Positions 10,968 to 21,200 of a stretch of 64,000 bases of DNA are shown here, one piece after another. The notes under the pieces are model-generated. The model made no database searches and was not told where the DNA came from. It saw nothing but the letters and a program-made list of their open reading frames with translations. The position numbers were made by a program, and so were the translations under genes. This stretch comes from Acinetobacter sp. Ac_5812 (GTDB taxonomy: Bacteria; Pseudomonadota; Gammaproteobacteria; Pseudomonadales; Moraxellaceae), in the NCBI RefSeq assembly GCF_013072695.1, contig NZ_LXUK01000008.1, forward strand, positions 248,001 through 312,000. The letters are read 5' to 3'. How positions within the stretch are numbered: the first letter of the stretch is position 1; each line of letters opens with the position of its first letter.

Positions 10968-10984
10968 AGTTCTATTCCCAGTTC

Positions 10985-12358
<1,374 letters not shown>

Positions 12359-12451
12359 TTACAGAATGGCAAAAATGTTAGCACTTTACTGTTTTAAATG
12401 CTTTTTCAGTTTTGGTTTTATTCAATCTTTTTTGTGTCAGTGCGTAAAAGC

Positions 12452-12727
12452 TTAAGCAGGGATAAAAAAGCTTATCCCTAATAAAGCCAAGATCACAGCA
12501 CCTAACCAATCTACAGATTTAAATGCATATTGCTTGATTTTAAGTTCAATCAATTCGGGTCTCAACCACAGATAAATCAAGATTAAACATGAGATAAGCC
12601 AAGAGAGGGTTTGTTTGTAAATATTCAGACCTTTAGACAAAGCAGCGAGATAAAGCAGTGTCATCACCAGCATGAAACCCAGTAAAATCAATTTATGTTT
12701 AGAGCTTAATGATGGTTTTTTACTCAT
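12452..12727 (-). CDS. Small membrane protein of unknown function
   Basis: 91 residues with a positively charged N-terminus and three hydrophobic segments, roughly residues 12-30, 39-56 and 72-90. The C-terminal segment follows KSVDWLG. I do not recognise a named family. It lies between murD and the feo genes, on the same strand. A strong hairpin terminator at 12755-12787 lies just before its start, so it either has a promoter embedded there or depends on read-through from the feo operon. The reading frame and ATG are clear, and composition matches the neighbours. Confidence 0.65.
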   Translation of the reverse strand: MSKKPSLSSKHKLILLGFMLVMTLLYLAALSKGLNIYKQTLSWLISCLILIYLWLRPELIELKIKQYAFKSVDWLGAVILALLGISFFIPA

Positions 12728-12754
12728 TTAAGCCTGATTCATTTTTTCTTTTCC

Positions 12755-12787
12755 AAAAAAATTGCCCATCTTAAGATGGGCAATTTT
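12755..12787 (-). terminator. Terminator of the feo operon
   Basis: A perfect 30-nt palindrome centred on TTAA with arms AAAATTGCCCATC and GATGGGCAATTTT. On the minus strand it is followed by a run of seven T residues. Confidence 0.9.
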
Positions 12788-12797
12788 AAGATTGCGA

Positions 12798-13049
12798 TTA
12801 ACGCCATTTCACTGTTTGAATGGGTTCTGCTTTTTTGTTCTCCTTTTCATCAGTCGAACAACCACAGCCACCGCCACAACCCACAGCCATTTTAGGTTTT
12901 AACCATGTCGCCAAACGCTGCCAGCCTAAACGCTGACAAGAATTCGACAAACTCAGAAATGCTGAATTTGCTGTTTGAGGGAACACCTTTTTGAATACGA
13001 CAACAGCACTCCACAATACCAATACAGCAACAATCAAGTACTCAAACAT
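12798..13049 (-). CDS. Cys-rich single-pass membrane protein of the feo operon (DUF6587-like)
   Basis: 83 residues: one membrane helix at about residues 4-20, an amphipathic middle, then a Gly/Cys cluster VGCGGGCGCSTD near residue 60. Cysteine-rich small membrane proteins accompany feoB in many bacteria in place of FeoC. I think this one belongs to DUF6587, but that is from memory. It starts 54 nt after the feoB stop, with a small dispersed hairpin repeat between them, and ends at the operon terminator. A role in iron handling or FeoB assembly is inferred from the position and the thiols. Confidence 0.75.
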   Translation of the reverse strand: MFEYLIVAVLVLWSAVVVFKKVFPQTANSAFLSLSNSCQRLGWQRLATWLKPKMAVGCGGGCGCSTDEKENKKAEPIQTVKWR

Positions 13050-13069
13050 AACCGTCTCTCCAATGATTG

Positions 13070-13103
13070 CCTCCCTCTTTAAAGGGAGGCTAGGTGGAAT
13101 TTC
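13070..13103 (-). repeat. Dispersed hairpin repeat, copy 1
   Basis: The arms CCTCCCTCTTT/AAAGGGAGG plus the tail CTAGGTGGAATTTC abut the feoB stop codon exactly. A second copy with the same arrangement abuts the fadD stop at 50133-50166. No T-run follows on the minus strand, so it is REP-like rather than a plain terminator. Confidence 0.75.
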
Positions 13104-14957
13104 TTAACCCCAAATGCTTGATGCAATTTGATAAGTTAAGAAAGACATTAAATACGCTAAACCGAATAAATATGCTGTCATTACAGAGACATGTTTCCAT
13201 GAACCTGTCTCACGGCGTACCGTTGCTAACGTTGCCAGACAATGTGGCGCGTAGATAAACCATACCAATAATGATAAACCTGTTGCCAATGACCAACCCG
13301 TCCCATCAGCACTAATCAAATGCGACAAGCCTTGTGCAATCGCATCATCATCTGCACCTGACAAGGCATATACCGTACCCAATGCAGCAACCACAACTTC
13401 ACGCGCCGCCATTGCAGGAATAAGAGCAACCACGATCTGCCAGTTAAAACCAACAGGTGCAAAAATCGGTTGCAGCAAATGCCCTAACATTCCAGCAAAA
13501 CTGTAATCGATATCAGGTAAAGTCGCCCCTTCTGGAGCTTGCGGGAAGGTACACAAGAACCAAAGTAAGATCGACAGGGCGAAGATAATCCCACCGACTC
13601 GTTTTAAGAAGATTTTGCCGCGATCGAGCAAGCCAATCCCAACACTTCTTAAATCAGGAATACGGTAACTTGGCAACTCCAGCAATAAGGCATGTTGTGA
13701 TTTATCTTTTTGCAGAAACTTCATCACAATCGAAACACAGAGTGCGCTGACAATGCCTGACATGTACAAGCCAAATAGCACTAAACCTTGTAAGTTGAAA
13801 ATACCCCATACCGTTTGACTTGGAATAAAGGCCGCAATCAACAAAGCATAGACGGGTAAACGCGCAGAACAGGTCATCAATGGCGCAACCATAATCGTGG
13901 TAAAACGATCACGTGGGTCACTGATACTACGGGTCGCCATGATCCCAGGCACTGCACATGCAAAGCTCGACAGCAAAGGGATAAAAGCTCGGCCACTTAG
14001 ACCCGCTTTAAACATCAATTTATCCAGCAAGAACGCGGCACGCGGTAAATAACCTGATTCTTCTAATACCAGAATAAAGAAGAATAAAATCAAAATTTGT
14101 GGCAAGAACACCACCACACTACCCGCGCCTGCAATAATCCCATCGACCACCAAACTATGCAGTAATGGTTGCGAGATATACTCGCCAAGCTTCTCACCAA
14201 ACCATGCAAAGAAGGTTTCAATCCCGTCCATAAACGGTGCAGCCCAAGCAAATACCGCTTGGAAGACGATAAACATCATGATTGCAAGGCTCAGTAAACC
14301 AAGCACTGGATGTAAGAAAATCTTATCCAGAAAATCAGTACGTTTATCTTCCTGATCAACAAAGTTCACCACATCTTTGAAAATCACTTCAATTTTCTGG
14401 TGATGATCCCCTTTCAAGCCACTCAGTTCCGTTTGTGGAATCGAATACTTGTCTTGATCAAGTGCATGTAGTAGGTTTTCGATACCTGAATTGCGTACCG
14501 CAACCGTTTCAACCACAGGGACACCCAAACGCTCAGAAAGTTTTTGAGTATTGATCTGAATACCACGGCGACGTGCTTCATCCATCATGTTCAACACGAC
14601 AAGGATTGGACGCCCCAGCTCAATAATTTCCAGCACCAAACCCAGATGTAGCTTTAAGTTGGTTGCATCCACCACACACAAGAAGGCATCTTGTTGCCCT
14701 TCTTCCGCAATCTTGCCTTGACAGACATCACGGGTAATCTCTTCGTCTGGGCTGGTTGCTTGAAGGCTGTATGTGCCTGGCAAATCTAAAACACGTACTG
14801 CTTTTCCAGATGGAAGCTGAAAATGCCCAACTTTACGTTCAACCGTCACACCCGCATAGTTGGCAACTTTTTGGCGTGTCCCAGTTAAATGATTAAATAA
14901 AGATGTCTTACCACAGTTTGGATTTCCCACAAGGGCAACACGTAACGCATCACTCAT
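13104..14957 (-). CDS. feoB: Ferrous iron transporter FeoB
   Basis: Inner-membrane Fe(2+) importer with a GTPase head. G1 is GNPNCGKTSLF (residues 11-21), the switch/G3 region is DLPGTYSL (59-66), and G4 is NMMD (about 123-126). They are followed by a helical spacer and two Gate repeats with conserved membrane cysteines (SSFACAVPGIMATR, PLMTCSARLPVYALL). At 617 residues it is shorter than E. coli FeoB (about 770) but normal for the shorter class. The ATG overlaps the feoA stop by 4 nt, showing translational coupling. It is regulated through the Fur box upstream of feoA. Confidence 0.97.
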   Translation of the reverse strand: MSDALRVALVGNPNCGKTSLFNHLTGTRQKVANYAGVTVERKVGHFQLPSGKAVRVLDLPGTYSLQATSPDEEITRDVCQGKIAEEGQQDAFLCVVDATNLKLHLGLVLEIIELGRPILVVLNMMDEARRRGIQINTQKLSERLGVPVVETVAVRNSGIENLLHALDQDKYSIPQTELSGLKGDHHQKIEVIFKDVVNFVDQEDKRTDFLDKIFLHPVLGLLSLAIMMFIVFQAVFAWAAPFMDGIETFFAWFGEKLGEYISQPLLHSLVVDGIIAGAGSVVVFLPQILILFFFILVLEESGYLPRAAFLLDKLMFKAGLSGRAFIPLLSSFACAVPGIMATRSISDPRDRFTTIMVAPLMTCSARLPVYALLIAAFIPSQTVWGIFNLQGLVLFGLYMSGIVSALCVSIVMKFLQKDKSQHALLLELPSYRIPDLRSVGIGLLDRGKIFLKRVGGIIFALSILLWFLCTFPQAPEGATLPDIDYSFAGMLGHLLQPIFAPVGFNWQIVVALIPAMAAREVVVAALGTVYALSGADDDAIAQGLSHLISADGTGWSLATGLSLLVWFIYAPHCLATLATVRRETGSWKHVSVMTAYLFGLAYLMSFLTYQIASSIWG

Positions 14958-15214
14958 GCAGGTGCTCCTTCAAGTTGAATTTCAATTTTATCCGCTTCCG
15001 CTTTTCGTAACGCAAAACGCGTAAAACCGAGCTGGATTAGAATCGGATCTCCACCAAAGATGCCTTTGGTAATCACCTGTACTTGTGTACCTGGCACAAA
15101 GCCTAAACTTTCTAAACGAACTGCAACTAAATCTGGCTGTTCTGTCTCATCGACCACGCGATTTACTTTCGTAATCATCGCTGTTTGCTTGACTTTTAAT
15201 GCTGACAATCGCAC
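14954..15214 (-). CDS. feoA: FeoA family iron transport accessory protein
   Basis: 86-residue SH3-like protein that works with FeoB. The family core is clear: LESLGFVPGTQVQVITKGIFGGDPILIQLGFTRFALRK... is the FeoA beta-barrel (shown here as LGFVPGTQVQV and GGDPILIQL). The frame opens with GTG at 15214, preceded by an AAGGG sequence 9 nt upstream; a TTG two codons in is an alternative. It is the first gene of feoA-feoB-DUF6587. A promoter and Fur box lie at 15243-15272. Confidence 0.92.
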   Translation of the reverse strand: MRLSALKVKQTAMITKVNRVVDETEQPDLVAVRLESLGFVPGTQVQVITKGIFGGDPILIQLGFTRFALRKAEADKIEIQLEGAPA

Positions 15215-15242
15215 CGCTTCTAACCCTTAACCCTTTTTTGCT

Positions 15243-15272
15243 AGTATACAAGCAAATGAGAATAATTACCAA
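15243..15272 (-). promoter_or_regulatory. Fur-controlled promoter of the feo operon
   Basis: On the minus strand -35 TTGGTA (15272-15267) and -10 TATACT (15248-15243) are 18 nt apart. The spacer and -35 are covered by a Fur-type 7-1-7 site at 15257-15271, TGAGAAT-A-ATTACCA, which matches 12 of 14 positions of TGATAAT-n-ATTATCA. Binding there would block RNA polymerase when iron is plentiful. Confidence 0.75.
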
Positions 15273-15418
15273 AACCAATCTCAGTGGCATTTGCTTCTGT
15301 GACAGATCGACAACAATTCATTTTTCTTTTACAGTGCAATTCAACCAAAAATAAATCAGGGCAGCGTTCTCCCTAAAATACCCGCCCCTCTTTCACTGAG
15401 AAATATCTTCAACGCCTT

Positions 15419-16339
15419 ATGTTAAATAAAAAGCCTCGTATTCCCGCTGCGGTTAACATCCCCGAACATTTGAGTTTTTTACAGGGTTTTCGAGCTTATC
15501 TGGTGGCTCAAACCGTAAGCCCACATACCCGTAACGCCTATTTATCCGACCTGATTCAATGTGCTGAATTACATCAAACGGCCGCATTACCACAGTGGTC
15601 TAGTGATGACATTGCTGATGTTCTCATCGCACTCACCAAGGCCGGTAAAAGCCCGCGTTCGATTGCACGTTGCCTCTCTGCTTTAAGACAGTTTTATAAG
15701 TTTTTAAGAGAACAGAAATTACGGGACGATAATCCTGTTGCTACCCACCATTCCCCTAAAATTGGACGAGCCTTACCCAAGGATTTATCTGAACAAGATG
15801 TAGAAGCATTAATCAATGCACCTGACATCAACACAGCATTAGGCCTGCGTGACCGCGCCATGTTCGAAGTCCTGTACGCCTGTGGTCTGCGTGTTTCAGA
15901 ATTACTGAATTTACGTTTAGAACTGATCAATTTAAAACAGGGCTTTGTTCGAATCACAGGTAAAGGCAATAAAGAACGTCTCGTTCCGCTGGGGCAATTT
16001 GCCTGTGATTGGATCGAAAGATATTTGGCTGAGTCACGTCCGCAGCTGTATAAAAGCAGCACGGATTATCTGTTTCTCACTCAACATGGCGGCATCATGA
16101 GTCGACAGAATTTTTGGTATGCGATTAAGCGTTATGCCGTACAAGCTAATATTCAGGCGGAATTGTCTCCCCATACCTTACGCCATGCTTTCGCGACTCA
16201 TCTACTCAATCACGGCGCAGATTTACGTGTGGTACAAATGCTACTTGGACATAGCGACCTATCTACTACGCAAATTTACACTCATGTCGCACAACAGCGG
16301 ATGCAGGAATTGCATGGTAAATACCATCCACGTGGCTAA
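15419..16339 (+). CDS. xerD: Site-specific tyrosine recombinase XerD
   Basis: Cytosolic recombinase that with XerC resolves chromosome dimers at dif. The N-terminal core-binding domain (about residues 18-105) is followed by the catalytic domain with Arg in CGLRVSELL, Lys in GKGNKER, HTLRHAFATHL, GHSDLSTTQ and the nucleophile Tyr in IYTHV. The 306 residues match XerD better than phage integrases. The ATG at 15419 has no obvious ribosome site. dsbC follows downstream, a pairing known in gammaproteobacteria (xerD-dsbC). Confidence 0.95.
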   Translation: MLNKKPRIPAAVNIPEHLSFLQGFRAYLVAQTVSPHTRNAYLSDLIQCAELHQTAALPQWSSDDIADVLIALTKAGKSPRSIARCLSALRQFYKFLREQKLRDDNPVATHHSPKIGRALPKDLSEQDVEALINAPDINTALGLRDRAMFEVLYACGLRVSELLNLRLELINLKQGFVRITGKGNKERLVPLGQFACDWIERYLAESRPQLYKSSTDYLFLTQHGGIMSRQNFWYAIKRYAVQANIQAELSPHTLRHAFATHLLNHGADLRVVQMLLGHSDLSTTQIYTHVAQQRMQELHGKYHPRG

Positions 16340-16473
16340 AACCACCTTTTATCTAGGATTCAGACAAAACCTGATTCTATTCACAGAGCTTATGCAAGAT
16401 TTAACGAAGTGATTCATTTTTTTTGTTATGCTAGGCCCCTTATACAAATGAATTCGTACAAAAAAGGTTCTAT

Positions 16474-17289
16474 ATGTTGTTTACTCGGTCTCAACTTGTA
16501 ATTGCTTGTACATTAGCATCAACATTATTAGTCAGTGCTTGCTCTAAAGAAAACTCAGCACAAAAACAAGATGCGCTCACAGCAAGTGCACCGGCGACGG
16601 GTGAAGCATCAACATTAAACGAACGCAATGCACAACAGCGTTTGGTTACTACCTTAGAAAAAAACTTTAAAACAGCCAATATCAACGCGAAAATCCTTAG
16701 CATCAAAAAAACTGAAGTCCCAAACCTCTATTGGGTGAGTCTGGAAGGGATGGGTTCAGTCTATGCCACTGCTGATGGTCAATACATTATTCAAGGTGAT
16801 GTGGTGCGTTTAGGTGATAAACAGTTGCACAATGTCAGTGACGCTCTACAAGCAACCGAAAATAAGAAACATTTAGCTTCACTCAAAACTGAAGACTTAA
16901 TCGTTTATCCTGCACAAGGTGGCAAAGCCAAACATGTCATCTATGTATTCACCGATTCAAGCTGCCCTTATTGCCATAAACTGCATGAACATCTTGCTGA
17001 AATTAATACCAAAGGGATTGAAGTTCGTTACATCGCCTGGCCACGTGGCGAACAGTTCATGCCAACCATGCAAGCGATTTGGTGTAGTGAAGACCGTAAG
17101 GCTGCCTTCGATCAAGCTGCCAAAGGCTTACCCGTTTCGGCTGCTGAATGTAAGAACCCTGTTCGTGACCAGTATCAACTGGGTTTAAATATGGGCGTGA
17201 ATGGTACACCTGCCATTTATAACGTCGATGGCGAATATTTAGGTGGCTATATGACGCCTGAAGAAATCGTACAACGCTTAAACAAATAA
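16474..17289 (+). CDS. dsbC: Thiol:disulfide interchange protein DsbC, lipoprotein form
   Basis: Periplasmic disulfide isomerase/reductase. The N-terminus has a hydrophobic signal ending in LVSAC (Cys at about residue 23), which is a lipobox, so the protein is probably lipid-anchored, unlike soluble E. coli DsbC. The dimerisation domain spans about residues 60-130. The thioredoxin fold follows with the active site CPYC at residues 164-167 and the cis-Pro loop NGTPAIY. It lies 134 nt after xerD. Confidence 0.93.
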   Translation: MLFTRSQLVIACTLASTLLVSACSKENSAQKQDALTASAPATGEASTLNERNAQQRLVTTLEKNFKTANINAKILSIKKTEVPNLYWVSLEGMGSVYATADGQYIIQGDVVRLGDKQLHNVSDALQATENKKHLASLKTEDLIVYPAQGGKAKHVIYVFTDSSCPYCHKLHEHLAEINTKGIEVRYIAWPRGEQFMPTMQAIWCSEDRKAAFDQAAKGLPVSAAECKNPVRDQYQLGLNMGVNGTPAIYNVDGEYLGGYMTPEEIVQRLNK

Positions 17290-17349
17290 GTTCAAACTAC
17301 ACTACAAATAAGCAAAGACTCGGGCGACAGATTAAAGATGATCGGAATA

Positions 17350-17631
17350 GGGTCTGTTACCACTTTATCTATGATTGCGGCAGAGGAGATTTTTAGGCGA
17401 TACAAGGCATGGATTGTGAAATTTAGTCATTCTAAATAATGAGCAATGGCTAAAGTTGCGCAAGATAACGCAGAAGCGCCAAAAATCTCCCTGCCCCACA
17501 GGGTTGTCGCTAAAACTCCCTCATACGTCGTTATGAAACTTGGCAAGGGAATGCCATTCCCTACGTTTCATGCCTAGTCTGAAGAATTTTCAGCCGTCAA
17601 CGCAATTCATTTATAAAGTGACAACAGACCC
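17350..17631. mobile_element. MITE-like non-autonomous element, 282 bp
   Basis: Imperfect terminal inverted repeats GGGTCTGTTACCACTTTAT (left) and the complement of ATAAAGTGACAACAGACCC (right) differ at two positions. They are flanked by TA on both sides (17348-17349 and 17632-17633), which looks like a target duplication. There is no ORF. Inside is a nested imperfect inverted repeat (GGAGATTTTTAGGCG near 17394 with CGCCAAAAATCTCC near 17477) and a hairpin ATGAAAC...AGGGAAT/ATTCCCT...GTTTCAT near 17532-17570. I think I have seen similar sequence dispersed in Acinetobacter. TA duplication fits IS630- or IS5-type transposases acting in trans. Confidence 0.75.
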
Positions 17632-17699
17632 TAGTGTCTGCGCATTTTTTTAGCTATGATCAAGCTTCATTAAAATGATTGAATATAATGGAGTGTAAC

Positions 17700-19001
17700 G
17701 TGAAACCAGTTCGTCTGGCGATACTCGGTCTTGGTACTGTAGGTGGTGGAGCCCTTAAATTACTACAAGAAAATGCTGCGGAAATTAAACGCCGTACCGG
17801 TCGAGAAATTCAAATTACACACGTAGGCACACGCCGTCCACGTCCAGATTTACAACTCGAAGGCATTAAACAAAGCGATGACTTGATGGAAATCGTACGT
17901 CAGCCAGATGTTGACATGGTGGTCGAAGTCATGGGTGGTATTCATCCTGCTTATGAAGTCATCATGGAAGCCATTAAGCATGGCAAACAGGTTGTGACTG
18001 CAAACAAAGCTTTACTGGCTGAACATGGCAATGAACTGTTTAAAGCAGCAGAAGACAATGCTGTTCAGATTGCCTATGAAGCAGCTGTTGCGGGTGGTAT
18101 CCCAATCATTAAAGTGATCCGTGAAGGTCTCGCAGCGAACCATATCGAATGGCTTGCGGGCATCATTAATGGTACCGGCAACTTCATTCTGACTGAAATG
18201 CGTGAAAAAGGCCGTGCCTTTGAAGACGTTTTAAAAGAAGCGCAAGAACTTGGTTACGCCGAAGCTGATCCAACCTTTGATGTTGAAGGCATTGATGCTG
18301 CACATAAACTGACGATTTTGGCGTCATGTGCTTTTGGTATTCCATTACAGTTTAATAAGGTCTATACCGAAGGCATCAGCAAAATCACCGCTCAAGATGT
18401 CAAATATGCAGAAGAGCTTGGTTTCCGCATTAAGCATTTGGGCATTGCACGTCGTGCCGAACAAGGCATAGAATTACGCGTCCACCCAACCCTCATTCCT
18501 GCGGAAGAGCTCATCGCCAACGTCAATGGCGTGAAAAATGCGGTCTTAGTTCAAGCCAATGCTGTCGGCCCAACCTTATATTATGGTGCAGGCGCTGGTG
18601 CTGGCCCAACAGCCTCGGCTGTAGTTGCCGATGTCATTGATATCGTGCGTGATATTTCTTATACCGAAGATGGTGCAGGTACCATTCCTCAACTTGCCTT
18701 TGAAGCACTGACCAATGTGCCGATCTTAAGCCGTGAAGAAATGACCACAGGTTATTATATTCGCCTCAATGCTGAAGATCAGACGGGTGTCTTGGCAGAT
18801 GTTACGACCATTCTCAGCCGTGCTGGTATTAGTATTGATGCCATCATGCAGCAATCACGCTTGAAAGACTTGATTCCAATCGTAATTTTGACAGATCCGA
18901 TTGTTGAATCAAAAATGGATGAAGCACTTGCACAAATTCAAGCATTACCTGCAATTCGTGGCGAAATCGTAAGAATTCGTTTAGAATCGCTCGATAGTTA
19001 A
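17700..19001 (+). CDS. hom: Homoserine dehydrogenase
   Basis: NADP-dependent enzyme reducing aspartate semialdehyde to homoserine for threonine and methionine. The Rossmann motif GLGTVGGGAL is at residues 10-19, the central family segments NGTGNFIL and GYAEADPTFDVEG are intact, and an ACT-like regulatory domain (about residues 350-430) begins GVLADVTTILSRAGI. The start is the GTG at 17700 with GGAG 6 nt upstream, giving 433 residues; an in-frame TTG at 17679 lies upstream but is less likely. It forms an operon with thrC (58 nt gap). A MITE-like element ends 68 nt upstream. Confidence 0.96.
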   Translation: MKPVRLAILGLGTVGGGALKLLQENAAEIKRRTGREIQITHVGTRRPRPDLQLEGIKQSDDLMEIVRQPDVDMVVEVMGGIHPAYEVIMEAIKHGKQVVTANKALLAEHGNELFKAAEDNAVQIAYEAAVAGGIPIIKVIREGLAANHIEWLAGIINGTGNFILTEMREKGRAFEDVLKEAQELGYAEADPTFDVEGIDAAHKLTILASCAFGIPLQFNKVYTEGISKITAQDVKYAEELGFRIKHLGIARRAEQGIELRVHPTLIPAEELIANVNGVKNAVLVQANAVGPTLYYGAGAGAGPTASAVVADVIDIVRDISYTEDGAGTIPQLAFEALTNVPILSREEMTTGYYIRLNAEDQTGVLADVTTILSRAGISIDAIMQQSRLKDLIPIVILTDPIVESKMDEALAQIQALPAIRGEIVRIRLESLDS

Positions 19002-19059
19002 TCAGGTTGAGGGAAAATAACCTCCCTCACCCCGCTCTACCTCATATTGGAACACCATC

Positions 19060-20199
19060 ATGTCGAATGCCAATCGTTATACTGGTCTTGTAGATCGTTA
19101 TCGTGACCGTTTACCCGTGTCTGCAACTACACGTGCAATTTCTTTAGGTGAAGGGAATACCCCACTGATTAAACTAGAGAACATTCCACGTATTATTGGC
19201 AAAAACGTAGAAATCTATGTGAAGTACGAAGGTCTGAACCCGACAGGTTCATTTAAAGACCGTGGTATGACAATGGCTGTGACCAAAGCAGTTGAAGAAG
19301 GTTCTAAAGCGATTATCTGTGCATCTACAGGCAATACTTCAGCGGCAGCGGCAGCGTATGCAGCACGTGCAGGTATCAAAGCGTTCGTATTAATCCCAGA
19401 AGGCAAAATTGCCATGGGTAAAATGGCGCAGGCAATGATGTACGGCGCGATCACCATGCAAATCCGTGGTAACTTCGATGACGGTATGCGTCTGGTCAAA
19501 GAAGTTGCAGATCAAGCACCTGTAACGATTGTAAACTCAATTAACCCATACCGTCTGCAAGGTCAAAAAACCATTGCTTATGAAATTGTAGAAGCATTGG
19601 GTCGTGCTCCTGATTATCACTGCTTACCTGTCGGTAATGCCGGTAACATCACAGCACACTGGATGGGTTATACCGAAGCGGTTGCCAATCAACCTGCGGA
19701 TCAGTTTGAGCAAGTGATTTATGATGCTGCAACCGATCAATTCACTGGTCCTAAACCAGAAGGCTTACCAACAATGGTTGGTTATCAAGCATCTGGTGCT
19801 GCACCATTCTTACGTGGTGCACCAGTAGAGAACCCTGAAACAGTTGCAACAGCGATTCGTATTGGTAATCCACAAAGTTGGAACCATGCTAAAGCAGTGG
19901 TCCGTGATTCTAAAGGTTGGTTCGATGAACTGACTGATGCTGAAATTCTAGAAGCACAACGCTTGCTTTCAATGTATGAAGGTGTGTTTGTTGAACCTGC
20001 TTCAGCAGCATCAATTGGTGGTGCGATCCGTGATCTTAAAGCAGGTAAAATTGCTGAAGGTTCTGTGATTGTATGTACAGTGACAGGCAATGGCTTAAAA
20101 GATCCTGACACTGCAATCAAACAATGTGCTGATGCCGTGATGTTGTCGATTGATGCGACTATGGATCAAGTGAAAGATTCTATTCTTTCAAATATGTAA
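19060..20199 (+). CDS. thrC: Threonine synthase
   Basis: PLP enzyme converting O-phosphohomoserine to threonine. The PLP lysine is in NPTGSFKDRGMT near residue 65. The phosphate loop GNAGNITAHW and the C-terminal VTGNGLKDP are present. The length of 379 residues indicates the shorter class I-like (Bacillus/Pseudomonas) type, not the roughly 430-residue E. coli type. It is the second gene after hom and is closed by a strong bidirectional terminator. Confidence 0.96.
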   Translation: MSNANRYTGLVDRYRDRLPVSATTRAISLGEGNTPLIKLENIPRIIGKNVEIYVKYEGLNPTGSFKDRGMTMAVTKAVEEGSKAIICASTGNTSAAAAAYAARAGIKAFVLIPEGKIAMGKMAQAMMYGAITMQIRGNFDDGMRLVKEVADQAPVTIVNSINPYRLQGQKTIAYEIVEALGRAPDYHCLPVGNAGNITAHWMGYTEAVANQPADQFEQVIYDAATDQFTGPKPEGLPTMVGYQASGAAPFLRGAPVENPETVATAIRIGNPQSWNHAKAVVRDSKGWFDELTDAEILEAQRLLSMYEGVFVEPASAASIGGAIRDLKAGKIAEGSVIVCTVTGNGLKDPDTAIKQCADAVMLSIDATMDQVKDSILSNM

Positions 20200-20216
20200 G
20201 TATACCTACTGAAATA

Positions 20217-20246
20217 AAAAAACCAGTTGCCTGCAACTGGTTTTTT
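20217..20246. terminator. Bidirectional terminator between thrC and the convergent gene
   Basis: Stem AACCAGTTGC/GCAACTGGTT with a 2-nt gap, A-tract before and T-tract after, so it works in both directions. Confidence 0.92.
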
Positions 20247-20270
20247 ATTTCTAATTATAAAAAGAAAAAG

Positions 20271-21041
20271 TTATTCGTAATCATCATAGCTATATTGTGC
20301 AGCTAATTCTTTTTCGATCCTCTGAATTTCTTCAAGCTCAATTTGTTTGATTTCAAATAATGGTTGTTTGAGTAAAGGATTAACCGCATATAAAGCTTCT
20401 TCTTCCCAACCCTGCATAATCGTTAAAATTTGACTTTTCTGATCGTATTTCAAACCCGATTGCGCTGTGATCATTGCCTGTAACAGCACAGGCTCATCAG
20501 ATAACTCATCAAGTGAGCCTTTAAGCTGAATATCACCATAGTCATAATCTGCAAAAATAGTTCCGACATTGGTTTTTAATTGTTCAGGTTGATCTGCATA
20601 AGCTAAACTGGCAAAAAACTCATCATGCTCTTCCACCCATTTCTGTTTTTTGACTGACCAAAGCGCATAAAACCGAGCCTCATGTTCAAACTGTAGCAGT
20701 TGAAATTTTTGCATTCCTGCCAATTGAATAAATTCAAAGGTATCTTCATCGCTTAAGCTTTCAGGTAATACATCATCTGAAATATCCCCATCTTCACAGA
20801 CATGCTCAGCACAACGTGAAAACACAAAATCATCCAGCTGTTTTAGCAATGCTTCATCTGCATCAAAAAGGGATTCCACTTCATATAGGGCAAAATCTCG
20901 CGCTCCATCAATTTCTAACTTTTTATATGCAGCCTCGGCTTGGGCTTTATCCTCAAAAACATTGGCAATACGATTGCCTGCCACATAAAAGACTTCATCG
21001 TTATACCCAAAGTATTTGGCACGAATCACATAAGTCGTCAT
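20271..21041 (-). CDS. Conserved hypothetical acidic protein
   Basis: 256 residues, strongly acidic, with no signal peptide or membrane segment. The N-terminal MTTYVIRAKYFGYNDEVFYV followed by EDKAQAEAAYKKLE suggests a small domain for sensing or recording call-like values, but no named family is recognised. Glu/Asp-rich tracts occur throughout (DADEALLKQLDD, CEDGDISDD), and the end YSYDDYE is highly charged. It ends at the terminator shared with thrC. Codon use and composition look native. Confidence 0.7.
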   Translation of the reverse strand: MTTYVIRAKYFGYNDEVFYVAGNRIANVFEDKAQAEAAYKKLEIDGARDFALYEVESLFDADEALLKQLDDFVFSRCAEHVCEDGDISDDVLPESLSDEDTFEFIQLAGMQKFQLLQFEHEARFYALWSVKKQKWVEEHDEFFASLAYADQPEQLKTNVGTIFADYDYGDIQLKGSLDELSDEPVLLQAMITAQSGLKYDQKSQILTIMQGWEEEALYAVNPLLKQPLFEIKQIELEEIQRIEKELAAQYSYDDYE

Positions 21042-21200
21042 GGTGTTCCCCTTAATTCATTTATCATTGAGTTGTTTGTTTTATTTGGTGTAATGCTTGA
21101 GCACTTGCAGGAATTACCATGCCATTATCCATTCATAATTCAAAATGCATGGCATTAAAAAATCAGCGGGGCTATACACGATATTGTCCAGTTTCGGCAG

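Noticed and set aside
17684..17689. TATAAT before hom as the -10 box
   Set aside because: It would place the start inside or after the GGAG site, leaving no ribosome site, and no good -35 is at the right distance.
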